Origin: CAYYFX01 sp046330135
GTDB lineage: Bacteria > ARS69
Assembly (NCBI GenBank): GCA_046330135.1
Contig: JAXLTI010000005.1
Location: forward strand, 372,001-436,000
Length of the DNA: 64,000 nucleotides
Direction of reading: 5' to 3'
Both the position numbers and the translations under genes were made by a program. The notes under the pieces were generated by a model, which made no database searches, was not told the origin of the DNA, and saw nothing but the letters and a program-made list of their open reading frames with translations. Positions within the stretch are counted from its first letter, which is position 1, and every line of letters starts with the position of its first letter. Shown one piece after another: positions 47,280 through 56,581 of this stretch.

Positions 47280-49142
47280 ATGAAGCCCCTCCTTCTCCTT
47301 GCGGCGGCGTTCTCGTGGGCGGCCGCCTCCCCGGCCGCGGCGTCGTGGGCTGAGGCGCCGACCGCTCATGTCGTGCTGCGCGCGGACGCGCCCGGTCCCG
47401 CGCGCGATTTCGTCGACGCCCTCGGGAAGGCCGGGGGACACGTCGTGGTCCTCTACCCGACCGGCACGGCGGTCGTGCAGGCGGAGCCCGCCGTGCTCGC
47501 GAGCCCGGAGATCGCGCGGTGGATCGCGCGCGCGGACGTCGGCGCGATCGACCTCGCTGCGCTCGGGCCCGTGAAGGAGGAGGTCGCGCGGTCGGCGCGC
47601 GTGTGGAACCTGTCGCTCGACATGCGCGCGCAGGAAGCTGCCGGTTCGATCGGGCACGGCGATCACATCGAGTCCTTCCGGCCGCAGCCGCCGGACGCCG
47701 GTCCGGTGCCGGTCGCGCTGCCGGAGATGCCGGCGTTCCGCGACGCCCCCACGCACATCCCCTACGGCGCGCAGTACTACGACACGTCGAGCTACCTCGC
47801 CGGCTCTACCGCGGTCGGCGTGTGGCTGCTCGAAGCGGCGGGTAGCACCTACGACTGGTCGCAAGCGGAGGAAGATCAGACCCTGGCCGGGGTGCAAACC
47901 GCGCTGGGCGATTGGGTGACCTTCGGCAGCACGATGGCGTCTCTCTCGTTCGTCGTCGAGATTCACACGGGCGTGCCCGTGAGCGGAGTGCCGATCGAGC
48001 ATCCGCAGTCCTGGGAGGCCGTCTGGATCGGCGAAGCGCTCGCCAATGCGGGGTGGCCGGGCGCCGACGCGTACCAGAGGTGCTTCGCCTACAACAACGC
48101 GATCCGCGACGCGTACCGGACGAACTGGTGCTTCTCCTACTTCATCGTGGACTCGGACCCGGCCGTCAATCAGGGCCTCTTCGTGGGCGGCGGATACGCG
48201 TGGGCGTACTACGGAGGGCCGTGGGTGTGGATGTCGCGCTACTCCACCTGGGCGTACAACTGGCAGAACTACTATCGCGCGGTTCCCATGCACGAGATGG
48301 GGCACATCTACTTCGCGACCGACGAGTACGACGGCGTGCAGCAGTGGAGCGGGTACCTCGACTGGAACGACAATGCGAGCACCGGCGTCCAGTGCCTCAT
48401 GAATCAGAACGACCAGACGCGGATCTGCCTGCCGTCCCGGCGGCAGGTCGCGTGGCTCGACCTCGACGGGAACGACGTGATGGCGCCTCTCGACATCGCG
48501 CCGACGGCGGACCTGGTCGCGCTCTTGCCCGATCCGATCGCGGATCCCACGCCGACCTGGTCGGGTCGCGCGACGGTCAACACGCTGGCCAACCTGAATC
48601 CCAACGACCCCTACAATCCCCCGCACGACATCACCCTCGTGAAGATCGCTGCCGTGGAATGCCGCGTGGACGGCGGCGCTTGGAGCCCGGCGACCGCTGC
48701 CGACGGGGTGTTCGACGCCTACGGCGAGGACTTCACGTGGACGTCGCCGCCCTTGTCGAACGGCGTCCACGTGGTGGAGGCGCGTGCGCAGACGTCGGCA
48801 GGAGTGTGGACCACCGCGTTCGACTCGGACACGGTGACGGTGACGGGCAGCCCGGTGGCGGCGCCGGTCGTGGCGGAGCTCGCCGAGGAATTGCGCGTCG
48901 TGCCGAACCCTGCGCGGGGCGCCGTGGAGCTCGCGTGGCGAGTCGCCGAGGGGCCGGTCGCCCTCTCGATCTTCGACGTAAGCGGGCGCGCCGTGCTCTC
49001 GCGGCGAATCGGGCCGGGCCAGGGAACGCTCGAGTGGGACGGGCGCGACGCCGCGGGGAAGCCGGTCGCGGCCGGCGTGTACGTGGTCCGCTTGGCCTCC
49101 CGGACGGGAGAGCAGACCCGTCGCCTGGTGTGGATGCGCTGA
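47280..49142 (+). CDS. Secreted metzincin-like metalloprotease (M64-like HExxH) with FlgD-like C-terminal domain
   Basis: 620 residues. A signal peptide (LLLLAAAFSWAAASPAAA) is followed by a prosegment-like domain, then a catalytic region with HEMGHIYFATDEY at residues 338-350. This matches the HExGHxxxxxxDEY pattern of M64-type peptidases, a metzincin-like clan. A Pro/Asp-rich connector, a beta-rich Ig-like domain (VECRVDGGAWSPA...HVVEARAQT) and the FlgD module (PNPARGAVELAW...AAGVYVVRL) complete it. Zinc ligands are seen; substrate and activity are inferred. Several Cys around residues 270-400 may form disulphides. Confidence 0.78.
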   Translation: MKPLLLLAAAFSWAAASPAAASWAEAPTAHVVLRADAPGPARDFVDALGKAGGHVVVLYPTGTAVVQAEPAVLASPEIARWIARADVGAIDLAALGPVKEEVARSARVWNLSLDMRAQEAAGSIGHGDHIESFRPQPPDAGPVPVALPEMPAFRDAPTHIPYGAQYYDTSSYLAGSTAVGVWLLEAAGSTYDWSQAEEDQTLAGVQTALGDWVTFGSTMASLSFVVEIHTGVPVSGVPIEHPQSWEAVWIGEALANAGWPGADAYQRCFAYNNAIRDAYRTNWCFSYFIVDSDPAVNQGLFVGGGYAWAYYGGPWVWMSRYSTWAYNWQNYYRAVPMHEMGHIYFATDEYDGVQQWSGYLDWNDNASTGVQCLMNQNDQTRICLPSRRQVAWLDLDGNDVMAPLDIAPTADLVALLPDPIADPTPTWSGRATVNTLANLNPNDPYNPPHDITLVKIAAVECRVDGGAWSPATAADGVFDAYGEDFTWTSPPLSNGVHVVEARAQTSAGVWTTAFDSDTVTVTGSPVAAPVVAELAEELRVVPNPARGAVELAWRVAEGPVALSIFDVSGRAVLSRRIGPGQGTLEWDGRDAAGKPVAAGVYVVRLASRTGEQTRRLVWMR

Positions 49143-49280
49143 GCGCGGCGCGCGGGCGTCTCGCCGGCGCGCGGGGTTGGTCCGAGGCTCGCGGCCGAGC
49201 GAAGCCGACGAGCGCGAGGAACGGCCCGCCGCCCGCGGGAGCGCTCGGCGGCAGCGTGGCGTGGCGTCCGCAGGTTCGGG

Positions 49281-49286
49281 TATACT
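49281..49286 (+). promoter_or_regulatory. Candidate -10 box for the RND efflux cluster
   Basis: TATACT at 49281-49286 is a near-consensus -10, 42 bases before the ATG of the Cys-rich gene. No -35 of the TTGAC type is present at the right spacing, so the promoter may need an activator. Not confirmed. Confidence 0.4.
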
Positions 49287-49327
49287 CGTCCATCGCTCAT
49301 TGCACCGCGGGCTTCGAAGGAGCACGG

Positions 49328-49696
49328 ATGGACTGCCGGACGATCCACTGGCACGGCGTGTTGGTCCTGGGGGCCGCCCTCCTGGTCTGGCTCGCCCTCG
49401 CCGGTCCGGCGTCGGCTTGCTGCGATGCCGAGCGTGCGGCAGTCAGGGGCATCGCGACGGCGGTGAGCGTCGGCGTGCCGCTCGATCGTGCTCCGGACGA
49501 CAACCCGTGCTGCCCGGACGGCTGCGGCGACTGCGGGCTGCCTTGCTGCGGGGGTGTCCCGTCCACCCCGCTGGCGCTCCCCGCGCTGGTCGACGGTCCG
49601 GGCCTGCCCTCGACCGACCTCGTGCCCCTTCTCCACCCTCGTCCGCTTCGCTCGCGTCCCCACGCGTGCGACCTCGACCGCCCGCCGCGTCGCTGA
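49328..49696 (+). CDS. Small secreted Cys-rich protein
   Basis: 122 residues from ATG 49328. A signal peptide (HGVLVLGAALLVWLALAGPASA) ends at CC, and the mature part has a cysteine cluster with NPCCPDGCGDCGLPCCGG around residues 60-77. The tail is Pro/Arg-rich. Similar Cys clusters bind soft or transition metals, and the gene precedes an HME-type RND adaptor and pump, so a metal-handling role is inferred. I do not recognise a named family. Confidence 0.6.
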   Translation: MDCRTIHWHGVLVLGAALLVWLALAGPASACCDAERAAVRGIATAVSVGVPLDRAPDDNPCCPDGCGDCGLPCCGGVPSTPLALPALVDGPGLPSTDLVPLLHPRPLRSRPHACDLDRPPRR

Positions 49697-49776
49697 CTCC
49701 CGCTCCATCTTCGCTCGTCTAGACGCCGCGCGCGCTCCGCGCGCGAGTCCATTCGCATTCGCACGCGGGAGATCCC

Positions 49777-51363
49777 ATGCGTCGCTTCTTCGTCGTTCCG
49801 CACGCCTCCTCATCGCCCTCCTCGTGCCGCCGGGCGACGAGGTCTCCGCTCGCCCTCCTCGTTCCCGCCCTCTTCCTCGCCGCGGCCGCGCTGGCCGCCT
49901 GCGATCGCGCGAAGGGCGCGGCGCCGCACGGCGTTGCCGCGTCCGCGGTCTGCGCGAAGCACGGCGTCCCGGAGAGCCGCTGTCCTTTCTGCCACCCGGC
50001 GCTGGTGGAAGGCTCGGCGAAGTGCGCCGAGCATGGCGTGTCGGAGGCGCTGTGCTACCTCTGCAATCCGGTCCTCGTGGCGGCCTTCCGCGCGGAGGGC
50101 GACTGGTGCCGGGAGCACGAGCGCCCCGAGTCGCAGTGCTGGCTCTGCCATCCCGACGGCGACCCGGCGCTCCTCCGGCCGGCGGCCGACCTCCCGCCGG
50201 CCGACGTCTCGCTCGTGACGGCGCCGGACGCCGACGTTCCGCGGAGCCGTCGGCCGCCGTCGGCGACCTGCACGAAGCAGGCCCTGCGGGTGCGCTTCGC
50301 CCGACCCGAGATCGCGCAGGAGGTCGGTCTGGGGTACGCGCGCGTGGAAGAGCAGCCCATCGCGCGAACGTTGGAGTGCAACGCGACGATCGACTACGAG
50401 CGCGATCGCTACGCGCGGATCGCGTCGCAGACGCCCGGCGTCGTGGAGGAGATCCGCAGGAGCCTCGGCGACGTCGTGGCCGCCGGCGAGGTCGTGGCGG
50501 TAGTGAGCTCGGCCGACGCCGCCGCCGCGAAGGCCGCGTTGCTCGCGGCGCGAGCCGAGCTGGATCTCTGGGAACGGCATCGCTCCCGCGAGGCGGATCT
50601 CCTCTCGCGCGGCGTCGGGACGGAGCGCGAGCTGCTCGAAGCCTCCGCGCGGCTGGCGGAGGCGCGCGCGGCGGCGGCACGCGCCGGCGACGATCTGCGC
50701 CGGCTGGGCCTCGCGTCCGGGCCGATCGAGGAGATCGTGCATCGCGGGGACACGTCGCCGCGGCTCGAGCTCCGCTCGCCGGTCGCCGGCGTCGTCGTGG
50801 AGCGCGCCGCCGCCGCCGGCGACGTGACGCAGCCCGGGGCCACCCTTCTCGCCGTCGTCGACGTCTCGCGGATGTGGGCGCTCCTCGACGTGTTCGAGGA
50901 GGACGTGGACCTCGTGCGGGGCGGACAGCCCGTCGTGGTGCGGGTGGAGGCGCTGCCGGGCGAGACGTTCGGCGGGCGGCTCTCCTGGGTCGCGGCGGGC
51001 GTGGACCCGACCACGCGCGTCCTCGCGGCGCGCGCCCTGCTGGACAACCGCGAAGGCCGCCTCAAGGCCGCGCTCTACGGGCGCGCGACGGTCACGGTGC
51101 ACGACGCCCGCCGGGCCGTGGTGGTACCGCGCGACGCGGTGCAATGGGAGGGTTGCTGCAACATCGTCTTCGTGCGTCGCGACGACACGCTCTTCGAGCC
51201 GCGCAAGGTCCGGCTCGGAGCTTCGACCGGCACGCTCTACGAGGTGCTGGAGGGCGTCGCGCCGGGGGAAGCGGTGGTGACTGGCGGCGCGTTCCTGCTC
51301 AAGACCGAGCTGCTGAAGGGCGACATCGGCGCCGGCTGCTGCGAGGTGGCGCCCGGTGTCTGA
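49777..51363 (+). CDS. RND efflux periplasmic adaptor (CzcB/CusB-like) with three N-terminal CxxH-x6-CxxC repeats
   Basis: 528 residues. A probable lipobox LAAC ends at Cys42, suggesting a lipoprotein. Three tandem motifs of the form C-x2-H-x6-C-x2-C follow: C59/H62/C69/C72, C83/H86/C93/C96 and C111/H114/C121/C124, each ending in P and spaced 24-28 residues. The barrel-sandwich and hairpin domain of a membrane-fusion protein starts near residue 180 (ASQTPGVVEEIRRSLGDVV...RLELRSPVAGVVVERAAAAGDVTQPGATLLAVVD). A CCN stretch and a CC near the C-terminus add more thiols. The repeats are presumably metal-binding. The last bases overlap the pump gene. Confidence 0.85.
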   Translation: MRRFFVVPHASSSPSSCRRATRSPLALLVPALFLAAAALAACDRAKGAAPHGVAASAVCAKHGVPESRCPFCHPALVEGSAKCAEHGVSEALCYLCNPVLVAAFRAEGDWCREHERPESQCWLCHPDGDPALLRPAADLPPADVSLVTAPDADVPRSRRPPSATCTKQALRVRFARPEIAQEVGLGYARVEEQPIARTLECNATIDYERDRYARIASQTPGVVEEIRRSLGDVVAAGEVVAVVSSADAAAAKAALLAARAELDLWERHRSREADLLSRGVGTERELLEASARLAEARAAAARAGDDLRRLGLASGPIEEIVHRGDTSPRLELRSPVAGVVVERAAAAGDVTQPGATLLAVVDVSRMWALLDVFEEDVDLVRGGQPVVVRVEALPGETFGGRLSWVAAGVDPTTRVLAARALLDNREGRLKAALYGRATVTVHDARRAVVVPRDAVQWEGCCNIVFVRRDDTLFEPRKVRLGASTGTLYEVLEGVAPGEAVVTGGAFLLKTELLKGDIGAGCCEVAPGV

Positions 51364-54300
51364 CGCCACGCGAGGACTCGGTGCCGAAGACCGCTCCGTG
51401 CTCGGGGCCATCGTCGGCTGGTCGCTGCGCCATCGCCTTCTCGTGATCCTGACCGCGTCCGTCCTCACGGTGTTGGGCGTGCAGGCGATCCGCCGCCTGC
51501 CGCTCGACGCCTTCCCCGACACGACGCCCGTGCAGGTGCAGATCAACACGGTCGCGCCGGCGCTCTCGCCGACGGAGATCGAAGCCCAGATCAGCGTGCC
51601 GGTGGAACAGGCGATCGCCGGCATTCCGCGCCTCACCGAAGCGCGCTCCCTCTCGAAGTTCGGGCTCTCGCAGGTTACGGCGACGTTCCGCGACGGCACC
51701 GATCCCTACTTCGCCCGCCAGCTCTTGCTGGAGCGCCTCCAGTCGGTGCAGCTCCCGGAGGGCATCCCGCGACCGGAGATGGGACCCATCGCGACCGGTC
51801 TCGGCGAGATCTACCACTACGTCGTGACGGGGGAGGGCTGGTCCCTGCGCGACCTCACCACGCTCCACGAGTGGTCGATCAAGCCGCGGCTGCGCTCGGT
51901 GCCGGGGGTGGCCGAAGTGAACACGTGGGGCGGGGAGCGCAAGGAGTTCCACGTGCTCGCCGACCCGGTGCTCCTCGCGAACCGTCAGCTCACGCTCGAC
52001 GATCTCTTCGACGCGCTGCGCGCGAACAACCTGAGCGTCGGCGGCGGCTACCTGGAGAAGGCCGGCGAGCTGCACCTCGTGCAGGGGACCGGCCTCGTGA
52101 GCGACCTGAGCCAGATCGGGGAGATCGTGGTGGCCGCGCACGAGGGCGTGCCCGTCCGCGTGCGCGACGTGGCGGAGGTCCGCGAAGGTCACGAGATCCG
52201 GCGCGGCGCGGCGACCGCGAACGGCAAGGGCGAGGTCGTGCTGGGGCTGGGATTCATGCTGTCCGGAGAGAACAGCCACGCGGTCGCGTCGCGGCTCTCC
52301 GCACGCATGGCGGAGATCCGCGCGACGCTGCCGCCGGGGGTGGAGGTGCGCGAGGTGTACGTGCGCACGGAGCTCGTGGATCGCGTGCTCCACACCGTGC
52401 GCGAGAACCTCCTCGGCGGCGCCATCCTCGTCGTGGCGGTGCTGGTCCTGTTCCTCGGCGACCTGCGGGCCGGGCTCGTCGTGGCGTCCGTGATTCCCCT
52501 CTCGATGCTGGCCGCGGGAGGGGGAATGGTCCGCCTCGGGATCGCCGGCAGTCTCATGAGCCTCGGTGCGCTGGACTTCGGGCTGCTCGTGGACAGCGCG
52601 GTCATCATGGTGGAGAACTCCGTACGACGGCTGCGCGAGGCGGGGCGCGGCGCCGACGTGGTGGAGGTCGTGCGGCGCGCCGCGGTGGAGGTGCGCCGGC
52701 CCACGCTCTTCGGCGAGCTGATCATCGCCATCGTGTTCCTGCCGGTGCTCACGTTGGAGGGCATCGAAGGGAAGATGTTCCGCCCGACCGCCGCCACGCT
52801 CCTTCTCGCCCTCGCGGGGTCCTTCGTGCTCTCGCTCACGCTCGTTCCCGTGCTGGCGAGCCTCGTCCTGCGGGGCTCCGCGGTGGAGAAGGCCCACTGG
52901 AGCGATCGCTTCGCGGAGCGGTTCTATCGTCCGCTCGTGCGCGCCGTGCTGGGGCGGCCGTCCGTCGCGGTGGCCGCCGCCGCGATCCTCGTGGCATCGA
53001 GCGGGTGGCTCGCGAGCCGCCTGGGCGCCGCGTTCGTTCCGCGCCTGTCCGAGATGGCGATCGTGGCGAACACGGTGCGACTCGCCGGCGTCTCGCTCGA
53101 GGAGTCGGTGCGTTACGGCGATCGCCTGGAGAAAGTCCTGCTGGCGAAGTTCCCGCACGAGATCCGCGACGTGTGGATCCGCACCGGGACCGCGGAGGTG
53201 GCGACCGACGCGATGGGTATCGAGCTGTCCGACGCCTTCATCACGCTGCGGCCGCGCGCGGAGTGGACGCGGGCGCGCACCCAGGACGAGTTGGTGCAGC
53301 GCATGCAGGAGGAGCTCGCGGGCTTCCCCGGCATGCGCGTGGTCTTCACGCAGCCGATCGAGATGCGCATCAACGAGATGATCGCGGGCATCCGCACCGA
53401 CGTGGGCGTCAAGATCTTCGGAGACGATCTGGACGGGCTGCGCGCGAAGGCGGCGGAGGTCACCGCGATGCTGGAGGCGACGCCGGGCGCGGCGGACGTC
53501 TACGTCGAGCAGATCACGGGGCAGCCCGTGCTCCACGTGGAGGTGGATCGCGCGGCGCTGGCGCGGCACGGCGTCTCCGCCCAGCACGTGCTCGAGCTCG
53601 TGGAGGCGCTCGGTGGCGTGAAGGTCGGCGAGGTGCGCGAGGGCCAGCGGCGCTTCGATCTCGTGGTGCGCCTCGCGGATCGCTATCGCACCGACCCCGA
53701 GGAGGTCGCGAACATCCTCGTGCCGACGGCCGCGGGCGCGCGCGTCCCGCTGGGCCGGCTCGCGTCGGTCCGCCAGGAGGAAGGAGCGTCCACCATCACG
53801 CGCGAGTGGCAGTCGCGGCGCATCGTGGTGCAGTGCAACGTGCGCGGTCGCGACGTCGCCAGCTTCGTGGCCGACGTCCGGCATCGAATGCGGGAGATCG
53901 ACCTGCCGCCCGGCTGGCACGCGGAGATCGCGGGACAGTTCGAGAACCTGGAACGGGCGCGCGCGCGCCTGGCGATCGTGGTGCCGCTGGCGCTCCTGCT
54001 CATCGGGTTCCTCCTCCACGTGAGCCTCGGTTCCTTCCGCGACGCGACCCTCGTCTTCACCGCTGCGCCTTTCGCCGCCGTGGGCGGGGTCCTCGCGCTG
54101 GTCCTCCGCGGGTTGCCGTTCACGATCTCGGCGGGCATCGGGTTCGTCGCGGTGTCGGGCGTGGCGATGCTCGGCGGACTCGTCCTCGTGTCCACGGTCC
54201 GCCGCATGGAAGCGGACGGCGCCCCCCTCCCGCGAGCGATCGAGGACGCGGCGGTGCTCCGGCTTCGTCCCGTGCTGATGACGACGCTCGTCGCGAGCCT

Positions 54301-54469
54301 CGGCTTCGTGCCCATGGCCGCGAACACGGGCGTCGGTGCGGAGGTGCAACGTCCGCTGGCCACGGTGGTGATCGGGGGCGTGGTGACCGCGAACCTGCTC
54401 ACGTTGATCGTCCTGCCGGCGATTCTGCGCTTTGCCGGCGCGCGAAAGTCCCTCGAGGCTCGCGGCTGA
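51356..54469 (+). CDS. Heavy-metal-efflux-type RND transporter (CusA/CzcA family)
   Basis: 1037 residues from GTG 51356, overlapping the adaptor by eight bases. The first helix is LLVILTASVLTVLGVQAIRRLPLDAFPDTTPVQVQINT, as in CusA and CzcA. The HME-RND helix 4 motif GALDFGLLVDSAVIMVENSVRR carries the proton-relay Asp and Glu. Two large periplasmic domains and the second six-helix bundle follow. It drives H+-coupled export of metal cations; the metal cannot be read from the sequence. No outer-membrane factor gene is adjacent. Confidence 0.92.
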   Translation: MSDATRGLGAEDRSVLGAIVGWSLRHRLLVILTASVLTVLGVQAIRRLPLDAFPDTTPVQVQINTVAPALSPTEIEAQISVPVEQAIAGIPRLTEARSLSKFGLSQVTATFRDGTDPYFARQLLLERLQSVQLPEGIPRPEMGPIATGLGEIYHYVVTGEGWSLRDLTTLHEWSIKPRLRSVPGVAEVNTWGGERKEFHVLADPVLLANRQLTLDDLFDALRANNLSVGGGYLEKAGELHLVQGTGLVSDLSQIGEIVVAAHEGVPVRVRDVAEVREGHEIRRGAATANGKGEVVLGLGFMLSGENSHAVASRLSARMAEIRATLPPGVEVREVYVRTELVDRVLHTVRENLLGGAILVVAVLVLFLGDLRAGLVVASVIPLSMLAAGGGMVRLGIAGSLMSLGALDFGLLVDSAVIMVENSVRRLREAGRGADVVEVVRRAAVEVRRPTLFGELIIAIVFLPVLTLEGIEGKMFRPTAATLLLALAGSFVLSLTLVPVLASLVLRGSAVEKAHWSDRFAERFYRPLVRAVLGRPSVAVAAAAILVASSGWLASRLGAAFVPRLSEMAIVANTVRLAGVSLEESVRYGDRLEKVLLAKFPHEIRDVWIRTGTAEVATDAMGIELSDAFITLRPRAEWTRARTQDELVQRMQEELAGFPGMRVVFTQPIEMRINEMIAGIRTDVGVKIFGDDLDGLRAKAAEVTAMLEATPGAADVYVEQITGQPVLHVEVDRAALARHGVSAQHVLELVEALGGVKVGEVREGQRRFDLVVRLADRYRTDPEEVANILVPTAAGARVPLGRLASVRQEEGASTITREWQSRRIVVQCNVRGRDVASFVADVRHRMREIDLPPGWHAEIAGQFENLERARARLAIVVPLALLLIGFLLHVSLGSFRDATLVFTAAPFAAVGGVLALVLRGLPFTISAGIGFVAVSGVAMLGGLVLVSTVRRMEADGAPLPRAIEDAAVLRLRPVLMTTLVASLGFVPMAANTGVGAEVQRPLATVVIGGVVTANLLTLIVLPAILRFAGARKSLEARG

Positions 54470-54530
54470 GGGAAGCAGGAGGGCGCAAGAAGCGGCCATC
54501 GGCGGCCGAGCTTCCCAAGCGGTTTCCCTC

Positions 54531-54549
54531 GGGCCTCCAGTCGAGGCCC
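54531..54549 (+). terminator. Hairpin in the gap after the RND pump gene
   Basis: GGGCCTC at 54531-54537 pairs with GAGGCCC at 54543-54549. It lies 60 bases after the pump stop; no U-tract follows. The same gap also contains a 17-base near-palindrome CGGATCGA-T-TCGATCCG at 54623-54639, possibly an operator for the next gene. Confidence 0.35.
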
Positions 54550-54678
54550 GCGCGCTCCGATCTGTGGAGGGACCGGAGCCCCCACCCGCCGGTCGGAACC
54601 CCCAGGTTGCGCCCCTGCGCTGCGGATCGATTCGATCCGTTCCTCACTCCCGGTCGCCCCGAGGCGAAGGGGGTCGCC

Positions 54679-56355
54679 ATGATCTCGAAGAGCATGTGGG
54701 GCGTTGTCCTGGCCGCGCTGATTCTCGGAGGCTGCGGCGAGGCGAACGTCCTCGGCCCGGATCCTCAGCAGGCGCCGTCGGCCCCGCACGGTCGCACGGC
54801 CAGCCACGTGGACCTCGTGGTGGCGGGGATGGGCTTGCAGTTCCAGCCCAACGTCTTCACCGCGAACATCCCGGTCGCCTCGGCCTCGGACATCGTCGAA
54901 GCGCGCTTCCTCTGGACCGGTCGGGCGACGGATGCCACCGGGGATTCGACGATCGTGATCAACGGTGTCGAGCGGACGGGCACGGTGGCGGCCCGGCTGT
55001 TCGTGCCGGAGAGCCCGCAGTGGATCCTCATCTACCAGCTCGACGCGCTCGGGATCGTGCAGCCGGGCGTCAACTCGTTCACGGTCAGCGGATTCACGCT
55101 GCCCGGTCGCGCGGCGGGGATCGCGCTGGAGGCCGTCTACGACGCTCCGGCGTCGCCATGGACGAGCATCCGCGTGATGACCCCGAACGAGTTCGTCCAG
55201 GGCGACACGCCGGGTTACCAGCGCGGCCAGGTCGTGAGCTTCCCGTTCGTGCCGTCCATGGATCCGCGGACCGCGCGGTTCGTGGTCATCGCGGCGGACG
55301 GGCGCTCGTCGAGGCCGGACCGGACCTGGTGGATCGCGGGCAGCGGGAGCGTCCCGCCCGTCGTCGCGGGCACCGGGACCCTCCTCTCGAACCGCTACAA
55401 CTCGACGCTGGGCGCGCGCTTGGACATCCTGGACCAGGCGAGCGTCGCCGTTCCGGCCGGCGCCTCCTACTTCGCGTACCAGCTCGAGAGCCCGACGGGC
55501 GGCGACAGCCTCATCCACCTCCTGGGGGCGCTCTGCATCACCGAGGCGGCCCCGGCCTGCACGGGGCGCATCGACGGCGTGGTCTGGCAGGACGACGACC
55601 GCGACGGCGTGGAAGACGCCGGAGAGCCGCCCCTTTCGGGCGTCCGGCTGACCCTCTCGGACGGTGCCGGCGGCTACCTCGAGGACACGCACACCGGCGT
55701 GACGGGGGATTTCGCCTTCACGAGCCATTGCGCGGGGAACTACGTCGTCGCCGTGGACCCGTCCACGCTTCCGGCCGGCCTGGAGCCGACCACCTGCGGC
55801 GGCGTCGGCGACTGCAGCCCGGCGCTCGTCACTCTCGTCTCGGACGACTCCTCGGCCCCGCCCCTCGCCTTCGGTTGGGGGGCGCCGGCGCCGTTGTACT
55901 GCTTCCACGACGCCGCCTATTGGAGACTGCAGGTGAGCACGGCGCTCGGGGCGGCCCAGGGCGGGCAGGTCCCGGCGAGCCAGCTGGAGGAGTACCTGGC
56001 GATCGCGGCGGCCGCCACCCGGGTGGACTTCGGACAGGGGGACGGCGTGATCTCCCTCGAGGAGGCGCTGGTGTGGCTGAAGCGTGACGCAGACCTCTGG
56101 GGGCGCGCGCACGCCAGCTACCTGGCAACCCTGCTCAACTTCGGCTGGAGCGGGGGGGATCCCTCGCTGAGGGTCGACACCGGCGGCGACTCCTCCCCGG
56201 ACGCCACGTTCGCCGAGGCGATCGTCCAGATCGACGGGATGCTGACGGGTCCCCGGGGCCCGGGCCGGAACCCGGCGGCGTGCCGGCGCTCCCTCGGCAT
56301 CACGGAGTCCATCAACGCCATGCACGACGGGCGGTGCAACGGCACCCTGCCGTAG
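54679..56355 (+). CDS. Putative secreted lipoprotein with SdrD B-like domain
   Basis: 558 residues. A lipobox LGGC (signal MISKSMWGVVLAALILGGC) suggests a lipoprotein. The first part is beta-rich, of DUF3344-like type (RFLWTGRATDATGDSTIVINGVERTG). The middle contains a SdrD B-like Cna/prealbumin fold (GRIDGVVWQDDDRDGVEDAGEPPLSGVRLTLSDG), a Ca-stabilised repeat common in surface proteins. The C-terminal 150 residues are unrecognised. A surface or periplasmic structural role is plausible. No enzyme motif seen. Confidence 0.65.
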   Translation: MISKSMWGVVLAALILGGCGEANVLGPDPQQAPSAPHGRTASHVDLVVAGMGLQFQPNVFTANIPVASASDIVEARFLWTGRATDATGDSTIVINGVERTGTVAARLFVPESPQWILIYQLDALGIVQPGVNSFTVSGFTLPGRAAGIALEAVYDAPASPWTSIRVMTPNEFVQGDTPGYQRGQVVSFPFVPSMDPRTARFVVIAADGRSSRPDRTWWIAGSGSVPPVVAGTGTLLSNRYNSTLGARLDILDQASVAVPAGASYFAYQLESPTGGDSLIHLLGALCITEAAPACTGRIDGVVWQDDDRDGVEDAGEPPLSGVRLTLSDGAGGYLEDTHTGVTGDFAFTSHCAGNYVVAVDPSTLPAGLEPTTCGGVGDCSPALVTLVSDDSSAPPLAFGWGAPAPLYCFHDAAYWRLQVSTALGAAQGGQVPASQLEEYLAIAAAATRVDFGQGDGVISLEEALVWLKRDADLWGRAHASYLATLLNFGWSGGDPSLRVDTGGDSSPDATFAEAIVQIDGMLTGPRGPGRNPAACRRSLGITESINAMHDGRCNGTLP

Positions 56356-56378
56356 CCGAATCGCCTCGTTGGGGCCAC

Positions 56379-56416
56379 GCGAGGCCCCGGCCCTCGGGTC
56401 GGGGCCTCGCCGTTTT
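56379..56416 (+). terminator. Intrinsic terminator after the SdrD-like lipoprotein gene
   Basis: A perfect 10-bp stem GCGAGGCCCC (56379-56388) / GGGGCCTCGC (56401-56410) is followed by CGTTTT. It lies 24 bases past the stop codon. Confidence 0.65.
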
Positions 56417-56464
56417 CCGACCGCCCGGGCGGTCCGCTGGAAAAGTCAGAATCAGATCAGAACT

Positions 56465-56494
56465 CTCCAGTCGAGGTGACCCCCCTCGATGGAG
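56465..56494 (+). other. 11-bp hairpin in the leader of the BNR/FlgD protein gene
   Basis: CTCCA then TCGAGG pairs with CCTCGA then TGGAG, with a single bulged G at 56470 and a seven-base loop. It sits about 90 bases before GTG 56582. No U-run follows directly. It may be a leader structure or an operator; function unknown. Confidence 0.4.
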
Positions 56495-56581
56495 TAATCT
56501 CCTCAGTGTGTCTTGGGCCAGTCCGTTCCGGGCTGGCCGCCTCTGCCCGGGCCGGCGCGCCCCCCACCAGGTGGGAATCCA

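Noticed and set aside
51299..54499. 1066-residue minus-strand frame opposite the RND pump
   Set aside because: His/Arg/Glu low-complexity antisense shadow; the plus-strand frame has all RND motifs.
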